Of a stretch of DNA of 64,000 nt, positions 57,477-64,000 are shown one piece after another. A program made the position numbers and the translations under genes. Below the pieces are notes generated by a model. That model saw only the letters and a list, made by a program, of their open reading frames with translations. It did not search any database and was not told where the DNA came from. Location of the stretch: NCBI RefSeq assembly GCF_002002725.1, contig NZ_MUNW01000035.1:84807-148806 (forward strand), given 5' to 3'. Numbering within the stretch: position 1 is the first letter of the stretch; each line of letters starts with the position of its first letter. This DNA is from Sinorhizobium sp. A49. Its GTDB lineage: Bacteria > Pseudomonadota > Alphaproteobacteria > Rhizobiales > Rhizobiaceae.

Positions 57477-58610
57477 TCAAGCTCCCTTGGTCTGGGCAAC
57501 GACCGCGGCGCGCCGGCTGGAGGTGGAAAACAACCGGGTGATCGCCGGCCGGAACATGTTTTCAAGGGCGCCAGCAAACAGAATGACGAGGCCCTGGATG
57601 ATGACGATCATGTCGCGCGAGATCGACGGCATTTCGAACGAGATCTCCGCTCCGCCCTGATAGAGCACACCGAAGAGAACAGCCGCAGGGATGATGCCGG
57701 CGGGATGCGAGCGGCCCATAAGGGCAACGGCGATGCCGACGAAGCCTGCACCCTGGACGAAATCGAGCTGCATGCGGCCCTGCTCGCCCATGATCGGGTT
57801 GAGCGCCATCATGCCGGCAAGCGCGCCTGAGATCATCATGGTGATGACGGTGATGCGGCTCTCGCTCATGCCGGCGTAGCGGGCGGCCGACGGGCTGTGG
57901 CCCATGGTGCGCATCTCGTAGCCGAGCTTGGTGCGCCAGATCAAAAGCCAGACGCCGAAGGCGGCGACAAGCGCCAGCAGGAACGACACGTTGAACGGCG
58001 CCGTGCCGATATCGAGCCCGAAGATCCCTAGCAGCCAATCGAGCTTGGGCAGTTGGCCGCCTTCCGCAAAGGTGCGGGTCTGCGGTGACATCGAGCCGAG
58101 CGGCTTCAGCACCCGGGTCAGGAGATAGACCATCAGGCTCGAGGCGATGAAGTTGAACATGATGGTGGTGATGACGATGTGGCTACCGCGCTTGGCCTGC
58201 AGCCAGCCGGGCAGGAACGCCCAGGCGGCGCCGAACAGGGCGGAACCGATGATCGCCAGCGGGAAAACCACGAACCACGGCATCGTCTGGTCGAGCCAGA
58301 GGCACGCGAGCGCGACGCCGATACCGCCGACATAGGCCTGGCCTTCGCCGCCGATGTTGAAAAGCCCGGCATGGAAGGCGACTGCGACCGCAAGGCCGGT
58401 GAAGATGAAGGTGGTGGCGTAATAGAGCGTGAAGCCGATGTACTCGCCGCGGCCGAAGGCACCATTGATCAGGTGGTAGGCGGCTTCGAGCGGGTTTTCG
58501 CCGACGAGCAGAACCACGAGACCGGCAACGAGAAACGCAACGGCGAGATTGACCAGCGGGACGAGGCCGTATTCGACCCAACCCGGAAGCTTTGCATAGG
58601 GATTGCTCAT
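57477..58610 (-). CDS. nucleoside (BMP-type) ABC transporter permease, first
   Basis: A 377-residue permease of the same family with a short cytoplasmic start and about nine helices; contains FHAGLFNIGGEGQAYVGG, the cognate of the family motif in the other permease. Its start overlaps the ATPase stop by 4 bp. Confidence 0.92.
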   Translation of the reverse strand: MSNPYAKLPGWVEYGLVPLVNLAVAFLVAGLVVLLVGENPLEAAYHLINGAFGRGEYIGFTLYYATTFIFTGLAVAVAFHAGLFNIGGEGQAYVGGIGVALACLWLDQTMPWFVVFPLAIIGSALFGAAWAFLPGWLQAKRGSHIVITTIMFNFIASSLMVYLLTRVLKPLGSMSPQTRTFAEGGQLPKLDWLLGIFGLDIGTAPFNVSFLLALVAAFGVWLLIWRTKLGYEMRTMGHSPSAARYAGMSESRITVITMMISGALAGMMALNPIMGEQGRMQLDFVQGAGFVGIAVALMGRSHPAGIIPAAVLFGVLYQGGAEISFEMPSISRDMIVIIQGLVILFAGALENMFRPAITRLFSTSSRRAAVVAQTKGA

Positions 58611-60142
58611 TCTGCGGCCTCCTTGCGGCCTTCGACGCCGGCCATCAGCAGGCCCAGCTCGCCCTCGGTCGCATCGGGATCACGCTCGCCGACCACACGG
58701 CCGGCAAACATGACCAGGATACGGTCCGACAGGGCGCGGATTTCATCGAGTTCGACGGAAACAAGCAGGACAGCCTTGCCCTGGTCGCGCATCTCGATGA
58801 TCCGTTTGTGGATGAATTCGATGGCGCCGACATCGACGCCGCGGGTGGGTTGGCCGATGATCAGCACGTCCGGTCCCCGCTCCATCTCGCGGGCGAGAAC
58901 GATCTTCTGCTGATTGCCCCCGGAAAAATTCGCGGTCTTCAGCCGGGCGTTCGGTGGACGGATATCGTATTCGGCGATGCGCTGCTCCGCATCCTTGCGA
59001 ATGGCGTCGACGTTCAGGAAGACGCCGTTGAGGTAGCGCTTGTCGTGGTGGTAGCCGAGGATGGCGTTTTCGCATTCCTCGAATTTCAAGACCAGGCCGA
59101 CATGATGCCGGTCTTCCGGCACGTGGGCGAGACCGCGATCACGCAGCTCTCTGGGGTCGACATGGCCGGTGACGTCAATCGCCTTGCCGTTGAGGTGCAC
59201 CTCACCGGAAACCGCACGGCGGATGCCGGAGATCGCCTCCAGCAATTCAGACTGGCCATTGCCGGCAACGCCGGCAATGCCGACGATCTCGCCGGCGCGC
59301 AAGTTGAACGAAACATTGTCGACCATGGTGACGCCGCGGCTATCCTTGACGGTCAGGCCGTTGACGGAAAGCTTGACATCAGCTGGCTTGGCCTCACCCT
59401 TTTCGACGCGCAGCAGCACGCGGCGGCCGACCATCAGTTCGGCAAGTTCCTCGACCGAGGTTTCCGCCGTCGTGCGCGTCGCCACCATCTCGCCGCGCCG
59501 CATCACCGAAACCTCGTCGGTAATCGCCATGATTTCGCGCAGCTTATGGGTGATGAGAATGATGGTCTTTCCCTGGCTCTTCAGCTGTTCGAGAACGCGG
59601 AAGAGATGATCGGCCTCCGCCGGCGTCAAAACGCCGGTGGGCTCATCGAGGATCAGGATGTCGGCGCGGCGATAGAGCGCCTTGAGGATCTCGACGCGCT
59701 GCTGCAGACCGACCGGCAATTCCTCGATCACCGCGTCCGGATTGACCTCCAGCGCGTATTCACGCTCCAGCCGCTTCAACTCGTCGCGCGCCTTGGCGAT
59801 GCCCTTGTTGAGGATCTGGCTTTCCTCAGCACCGAGCATGATGTTTTCGAGAACGGTGAAGTTCTCGACCAGCATGAAGTGCTGGTGCACCATGCCGATG
59901 CCGGCGGCGATCGCCGCATTCGGATCCCGGATCGTAACCTGCCTACCATCCACATGGATCTCGCCGCTATCGGCCTGGTAGAAGCCGTAGAGGATCGACA
60001 TCAGGGTCGATTTTCCCGCACCGTTTTCACCGATGACGCCGTGGATCGTACCCTTGCGGACTTTCAGATTGATATTCTTGTTGGCGTGAACCGGACCGAA
60101 GCTCTTGTCGATCCCACGCAGTTCGATGGCAATACTGTCCAT
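58607..60142 (-). CDS. nucleoside (BMP-type) ABC transporter ATPase, two domains
   Basis: A 511-residue RbsA/MglA-like fused ATPase. First half: Walker A GENGAGKSTLM, Walker B ADILILDEPTGVLTP. Second half has the degenerate P-loop GVAGNGQSELLE and the signature SGGNQQKI, as usual for this family. It is the first gene of the operon. The expected periplasmic BMP/Med-family binding protein gene is not next to it or anywhere in this window. Confidence 0.93.
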   Translation of the reverse strand: MDSIAIELRGIDKSFGPVHANKNINLKVRKGTIHGVIGENGAGKSTLMSILYGFYQADSGEIHVDGRQVTIRDPNAAIAAGIGMVHQHFMLVENFTVLENIMLGAEESQILNKGIAKARDELKRLEREYALEVNPDAVIEELPVGLQQRVEILKALYRRADILILDEPTGVLTPAEADHLFRVLEQLKSQGKTIILITHKLREIMAITDEVSVMRRGEMVATRTTAETSVEELAELMVGRRVLLRVEKGEAKPADVKLSVNGLTVKDSRGVTMVDNVSFNLRAGEIVGIAGVAGNGQSELLEAISGIRRAVSGEVHLNGKAIDVTGHVDPRELRDRGLAHVPEDRHHVGLVLKFEECENAILGYHHDKRYLNGVFLNVDAIRKDAEQRIAEYDIRPPNARLKTANFSGGNQQKIVLAREMERGPDVLIIGQPTRGVDVGAIEFIHKRIIEMRDQGKAVLLVSVELDEIRALSDRILVMFAGRVVGERDPDATEGELGLLMAGVEGRKEAAE

Positions 60143-60207
60143 ATTGGCCTTGCGATCCCCAAACTGGCCCGCTTCGGTCTTCTTCCCAGAAACCGTGCCG
60201 GCGATTT

Positions 60208-60225
60208 TTTTACCATTTGGTATAA
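60208..60225. promoter_or_regulatory. candidate operator before the nucleoside transporter operon
   Basis: TTTTACCA (60208-60215) and TGGTATAA (60218-60225) form an inverted repeat with 7 of 8 matching positions around TT. It lies 66-83 bp upstream of the ATPase start in an AT-rich stretch. The shape suits a dimeric regulator such as a GntR or LacI protein; none is encoded nearby. Confidence 0.5.
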
Positions 60226-60346
60226 GTTTATCATCGATTTGCCGGCGCGGAAGCCCTCAAACGAGATCTCCTTATACTCTCACCGGATCGCTGATGAGAG
60301 TCCAGCGTGAATATACACAGGCAGATAGACCGTAACGGCAACAAAA

Positions 60347-60373
60347 AACCGGCGGCATTCGATGCCGCCGGTT
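60347..60373 (-). terminator. terminator after the P-type ATPase gene
   Basis: AACCGGCGGCAT (60347-60358) and ATGCCGCCGGTT (60362-60373) form a perfect 12-bp stem with a 3-nt loop; on the minus strand a T run follows. It begins 18 bp past the stop codon of the ATPase gene. Confidence 0.93.
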
Positions 60374-60391
60374 CTGATTTATGCTTCTGAA

Positions 60392-62674
60392 TCAGGCCGC
60401 TTTGACAGGCCGCAGCAGGCGCAGCGCGTTCATGGTGACAAGAACCGTGGCGCCAGTATCCGCCAGAATGGCCGGCCATAGTCCGGTCACGCCGATGATG
60501 GTCGTGACGAGGAAGACAGCCTTCAGACCGAGCGCAATAGCGATATTCTGGAAAATGTTTCGCATTGTAGAGTGGGAAAGCCGGACCATCGCCGCGACGT
60601 CTCCAACCCTGCCATGCAGGACGGCCGCGTCCGCCGTCTCCAACGCCACGTCGGTTCCGCCGCCCATGGCGATGCCGACATCGGCGGCAGCGAGCGCCGG
60701 CGCATCATTGATGCCGTCACCGATCTTGGCGACGGTGAAGCCGGACCTCTTCAATTCGCCGACGATGCGCTGCTTGTCCTCAGGCAGAAGTTCGGCACGC
60801 ACTTCCATGCCGAATTGCCGGCCGATCGCCTCCGCCGTGCGTCGGTTGTCGCCGGTCAGCATGACCACATAGATGCCGGCATCGGTCAGCGCCTTGACGC
60901 CGGCGGCGGCATCCGTGCGCGGTTCGTCGCGCATGGCGATCGCGCCGACGATCTCGTTGTCGGCAACCAGCACCGAAACCGTCTTGCCCTCGTCGTTCAG
61001 CGCCGCGATGCGGGCGGTCTGTTCGGGCGACATCGGCACGCGGTCGTTGGCGGCCTTGGGAGAACCGAGGAACACGGCGACGGTGCCGACAATACCTTCC
61101 AGGCCCTTGCCGCCGATGGCTTTTACGGCCGCGATGCCCGGGACGGGCGACTCCAATTCGCCGGCGCGCTGCAGGATCGCCCGCGCCAGCGGATGGCTCG
61201 ATCCCTGCTCGAGCGCTGCGGCCAAGCCCAACACCTCGTTCTCGTCGCGTCCGAAACCGACGATATCGGTCACCCGGGGCTTGCCTTCCGTCAGCGTGCC
61301 GGTCTTGTCGAAGGCGGCAGCGGTGATCTTGCCAACATTTTCCAGAACGGCGCCGCCCTTCAAGAGCAGGCCACGCCGTGCTCCCGCCGAAAGGCTGGCG
61401 GCGATCGCTGCCGGCGTCGAAATCACCAATGCGCAGGGGCAGCCGATCAACAGGATCGCCAGCCCCTTGTAGATCCACTCGCTCCAGACGCCACCGCCGA
61501 CAAGCGGTGGCAGGATCGCAACGAGGGCGGCGACGACAACGACGGCGGGCGTGTAATAGTGCGAAAAACGATCGATGAAGCGTTCGGTCGGCGCCTTGCT
61601 CTCCTGCGCCTCCTCGACCAGCCGCACGATGCGGGCGATGGTATTGTCGGAGGCGGCCGCGGTGACCCGCACGCGCAAGGCACCGTCTCCATTTACCGTT
61701 CCGGCGACGAGTTGCTCGTCGGCGGCCTTGTGCACCGGCACACTTTCGCCGGTGACCGGCGCCTCGTCGACCGAACTTTCGCCGGAAAGGATGACGCCAT
61801 CGGCCGGAACGCGGTCGCCCGGGCGCACGAGAATGACGGAGCCGACCGCCAGACTATCGGCCGGAACCTCGTCGATTCGGCCATTGCGCTCGAGATAGGC
61901 CGACTTCGGCACAAGCGCCGTCAGCGACTGGATGCTAGCCCGCGCCTTGCCGGCGGCAACGCCCTCGAGCAACTCTCCGACCAGGAAGAGCAGTACGACC
62001 ATCGCCGCTTCCTCCGTCGCGCCGATGAAGACGGCGCCGACGGCGGCAATGGTCATCAGCATTTCGATCGAAAACGGCGTGCCCGCGGTTGCGGCCGCGA
62101 ATGCCCGCCGCGCGATTGGCAGCAGGCCGACCAGCATGGCAAGCGTGAAGATCCAGGGTTCGGTCGCCGGAACGAGATGGCCGAGACCATAGGCGGCGGC
62201 AAGCGCCAGTGCGCAGGCGATCGTCAGCCGGCCCTTGCCCGAACGCCACCAGGGACCATTCGTCGGCCCGTGATCGTGGGCACGGGAGCTCGGCTGCTGC
62301 GATGACGCTGCGAGGACCTCGTTGTGGCTGTGCTGATGGTCATGGCCGTTGGTATGCGCGCGCTTCTCATGCTCGTGGCCGTGCTCGTGATCGTGGTCAT
62401 GCCCGCCCGAGCAAGTGTGCACGGCGACAATGGCCGGCTTCTGGTGGGCGGCGATCGGATGCAGGCGGTAACCGAGCTTTCCGACCTTGCTGACAATGTT
62501 CTCCGCAAGCTCGCTATTGTTGGCATGCTTGACCGACATCGTGCCCGCTGCGACGGAAACCGACACATCCTCTACGCCGGGCATGCGCCTGACGGCGGTG
62601 TCGATCTTCGAAGCGCAGGATGCACAATCCATGCCCTCGACCCGATAGCGGTTTTCACGAATATTGGCTGCCAT
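60392..62674 (-). CDS. zntA: heavy-metal-exporting P1B-type ATPase (zinc/cadmium/lead)
   Basis: ATP-driven efflux of divalent metal ions across the inner membrane, 760 residues. One N-terminal metal-binding domain with GMDCASC (14-20), then a long His/Asp/Glu-rich linker (86-118, runs such as HDHDHEHGHEHE) that would bind zinc or cobalt-like ions, membrane helices, the CPC motif (412-414), phosphorylation site Asp456 (DKTGTLT) and GDGINDAPAL. The CPC and the DCxxC-type domain point to Zn/Cd/Pb rather than copper. A MerR-type promoter lies directly upstream. Confidence 0.93.
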   Translation of the reverse strand: MAANIRENRYRVEGMDCASCASKIDTAVRRMPGVEDVSVSVAAGTMSVKHANNSELAENIVSKVGKLGYRLHPIAAHQKPAIVAVHTCSGGHDHDHEHGHEHEKRAHTNGHDHQHSHNEVLAASSQQPSSRAHDHGPTNGPWWRSGKGRLTIACALALAAAYGLGHLVPATEPWIFTLAMLVGLLPIARRAFAAATAGTPFSIEMLMTIAAVGAVFIGATEEAAMVVLLFLVGELLEGVAAGKARASIQSLTALVPKSAYLERNGRIDEVPADSLAVGSVILVRPGDRVPADGVILSGESSVDEAPVTGESVPVHKAADEQLVAGTVNGDGALRVRVTAAASDNTIARIVRLVEEAQESKAPTERFIDRFSHYYTPAVVVVAALVAILPPLVGGGVWSEWIYKGLAILLIGCPCALVISTPAAIAASLSAGARRGLLLKGGAVLENVGKITAAAFDKTGTLTEGKPRVTDIVGFGRDENEVLGLAAALEQGSSHPLARAILQRAGELESPVPGIAAVKAIGGKGLEGIVGTVAVFLGSPKAANDRVPMSPEQTARIAALNDEGKTVSVLVADNEIVGAIAMRDEPRTDAAAGVKALTDAGIYVVMLTGDNRRTAEAIGRQFGMEVRAELLPEDKQRIVGELKRSGFTVAKIGDGINDAPALAAADVGIAMGGGTDVALETADAAVLHGRVGDVAAMVRLSHSTMRNIFQNIAIALGLKAVFLVTTIIGVTGLWPAILADTGATVLVTMNALRLLRPVKAA

Positions 62675-62701
62675 GACCTGCTCCTTGCATATCTCGACGC
62701 A

Positions 62702-62732
62702 AGGCTACGACCTCTAGCGACTAGAGCTGCAA
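62702..62732 (-). promoter_or_regulatory. MerR-family operator/promoter of the metal ATPase gene
   Basis: On the minus strand TTGCAG (-35, 62732-62727) and TAGCCT (-10, 62707-62702) are separated by 19 bp. The spacer holds a perfect inverted repeat CTCTAG-N3-CTAGAG (62712-62726). An over-long spacer with a central palindrome is the hallmark of promoters activated by MerR proteins such as ZntR, CadR or PbrR. Confidence 0.82.
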
Positions 62733-63197
62733 GACCGAATTGCTTGATCTCGGGAAGTTTTTTTGTGGCGGCTTTTTTCTGTGCTTCTTCGACGTTGCCC
62801 GTCGCTCGGATGCGCGAGCCGAGCGGGATATGTCGGCGATACGCGCTCCGTGTTCGTGGCCGGCTATGGGTCCGTATGGGTCTGCCTGATGATGAAGCCT
62901 ACTTGCGGGACCGGGCCCCCCGCGCAGGTCCACGCGATCACGACCTGGGTCAATGACAACGTCACGGATGTACCACTGCCCGCACGACGGCCCTCATAAT
63001 CCCAATGAGCCGCCCGCTGGTGACGGCAACCGGCTCGTGTCCCTGGGGGACGCCGCGTGTCGCAGCGACCGCGATGCCGAGGCTTGTTCTGGCTCGCGAC
63101 GGGTTGCCTGTTTCTGGCCGAATAACATCGCTTTTGAAGCAGTTGGACTTTGTGGCTGGTGCGCTTTTGTTTCGCATTTGCTTGCTCCGGAACGTCA
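62733..63197. other. intergenic region between the ATPase promoter and the rRNA operon end, no sure gene
   Basis: About 465 bp with only short open frames (about 70-120 codons) on both strands and no convincing start signals. A plus-strand frame at 62763-62999 contains a stretch, QVHAITTWVNDNVTDV, that faintly resembles transglutaminase-like proteins, but it is too short and isolated to call a pseudogene. No regulator gene for the MerR-type promoter is here. Confidence 0.5.
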
Positions 63198-63230
63198 AAA
63201 AGCCCGCCGGTTTTCACCTGGCGGGCTTTT
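63198..63230 (-). terminator. terminator of the rRNA operon
   Basis: AAAAGCCCGCC (63198-63208) and GGCGGGCTTTT (63220-63230) form an 11-bp stem with an 11-nt loop. On the minus strand, T residues continue after the stem. It lies 4 bp past the 3' CCA of the tRNA. Confidence 0.92.
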
Positions 63231-63234
63231 GATT

Positions 63235-63311
<77 letters not shown>

Positions 63312-63431
63312 TCAAGCGTAAACCGCTATGCGGTTTATCGCGGTTTCATAACCGCTTTAGCGGTTATGCTTTCCTTCGGTCCGGGTTTTGCTTTGGCAAA
63401 ATCCCGTTGTTTGCCTCGATTTTACCTAAGC

Positions 63432-63454
63432 AAAAAGGCCGCTTGTAGGCGGCC
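63432..63454 (-). terminator. terminator-like hairpin between 5S rRNA and tRNA-fMet
   Basis: GGCCGC (63437-63442) and GCGGCC (63449-63454) form a 6-bp stem with a 6-nt loop, followed on the minus strand by five T. It could partly terminate rRNA transcription or serve as a processing stem before the tRNA. The surrounding 5S-tRNA spacer (63312-63574) also holds short copies of AACCGC/GCGGTT near 63320-63370. Confidence 0.5.
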
Positions 63455-63574
63455 CTTGCGTTTCGGCTTGGCCGAGTTTTGTGTCGAGAAGATTTTCGGT
63501 TTGTTTTGCGCCGCTGCCTTATCCTTCTCGGCTGTGCCTCGAAGGGGAGCGTCGGTTTTATCTTGCGTTTTGCA

Positions 63575-63692
63575 GACCTGGCAGCGACCTACTCTCCCGC
63601 GTCTTAAGACGAAGTACCATCGGCGCTGGGGCGTTTCACGGCCGTGTTCGGAATGGGAACGGGTGCAGCCACCCCGCCAGAACCACCAGGTC
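63575..63692 (-). rRNA. rrf: 5S ribosomal RNA
   Basis: About 118 nt on the minus strand. The closing stem GACCTGG/CCAGGTC bounds the gene, and inner segments such as CCATTCCGAACACGGCCGTG and GATGGTACTTCGTCTTAAGA are typical of alphaproteobacterial 5S rRNA. Ends are estimated from the stem. Confidence 0.95.
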
Positions 63693-63839
63693 GGCAAAGC
63701 GCAAGATTTGCGTCTAGCGGACGCAAACCGAATTGAGAAGCTGGTGAGGTGGTGATGCCACCTCTTTGATTTGAACACGTCTTTATACGGTGCCTTGGTC
63801 ACTTGTTCGGAGCGTCAGCTCCGCAAGGCCAAAGGCCGT

Positions 63840-63881
63840 CGCGCCTTTTGGCGCGTTAGCTCATCATCTGGAATGATGAGC
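63840..63881 (-). other. paired stems in the 23S-5S spacer
   Basis: Two perfect hairpins follow one another: CGCGCC/GGCGCG (63840-63845 with 63850-63855) and GCTCATCAT/ATGATGAGC (63859-63867 with 63873-63881). They are probably processing signals for RNase III in the rRNA precursor. Confidence 0.5.
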
Positions 63882-63892
63882 ATGAGCAATGG

Positions 63893-64000
<108 letters not shown>

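Noticed and set aside
60572..62305. 577-codon open frame opposite the metal ATPase gene
   Set aside because: Shadow frame of the ATPase coding sequence; composition is Arg/Gly/Asp-rich and no domain is recognisable.
62763..62999. Plus-strand frame with QVHAITTWVNDNVTDV, faintly like a transglutaminase-family segment
   Set aside because: Only about 16 residues are suggestive, the flanking residues do not fit, and the segment ends at a stop. Not enough to call a pseudogene.

Overview
This window is GC-rich chromosomal DNA from an alphaproteobacterium of the order Hyphomicrobiales (Rhizobiales), most likely the family Rhizobiaceae (Ensifer/Sinorhizobium/Rhizobium type). The reasons are the gene content and order (dnaK-dnaJ, DUF47-pit, recF-moeB, mgsA-glk-ABC exporter-dapB-gpmA, a cpa/tad pilus cluster), a 23S-5S-initiator tRNA order with an alphaproteobacterial-type initiator tRNA, a RpoH-type promoter before dnaK and a PHO box before the phosphate transporter operon. 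The genus is inferred from memory of rhizobial genomes, not from a search. No phage, transposon, integrase or CRISPR array is visible; the window reads as ordinary core chromosome with some accessory insertions.

Layout. 1-6.4 kb: a class A penicillin-binding protein, then dnaK and dnaJ, each apparently with its own promoter. 6.4-11.4 kb: an accessory-looking block (DUF2182/DUF1326 membrane pair, SDR oxidoreductase with divergent LysR regulator, secreted serine beta-lactamase-like hydrolase). 11.5-13.4 kb: low-affinity phosphate transporter Pit with its DUF47 partner behind a PHO box. 13.4-20 kb: recF, moeB-like E1 enzyme, GNAT, a 2-hydroxyacid dehydrogenase, an SH3 protein, a PfkB sugar/adenosine kinase, and a VOC/TetR divergent pair with two clear operator copies. 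20-28 kb: nth, DUF2244, an Ada-C-type DNA methyltransferase, and a long minus-strand run mepA, mgsA, glk, ABC exporter, dapB, gpmA. 28.5-35.4 kb: a YejABEF-type peptide importer followed by a hydroxyacid dehydrogenase. 35.4-38.2 kb: aminopeptidase, MarR regulator and NlpC/P60 hydrolase.

38.3-50.2 kb is a complete Flp/Tad pilus locus: pilA (59 codons), cpaA, cpaB-C-D-E, tadA-tadB-tadC on the minus strand, tadD convergent, and a divergent set consisting of a free-standing secretin N-domain protein and two TadE-like pseudopilins. 50.4-60.1 kb is a nucleoside salvage block: deoB-add-upp facing deoA-punA-cdd and a BMP-type nucleoside ABC transporter without an adjacent binding protein. 60.4-62.7 kb holds a zinc/cadmium/lead P-type ATPase under a MerR-type promoter. 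The window ends inside a minus-strand rRNA operon (3' end of 23S, 5S, initiator tRNA-Met, terminator).

The most interesting unexplained structure is a family of four dispersed intergenic repeats (near 13.35, 17.63, 26.73 and 36.67 kb) that share a 5' box AATCATGC or a variant of it, a central CAGCG-CC segment and a terminal GCGCGTC hairpin; one overlaps a stop codon and another supplies the start region of a MarR gene. I did not find a convincing wholly new multi-gene system.
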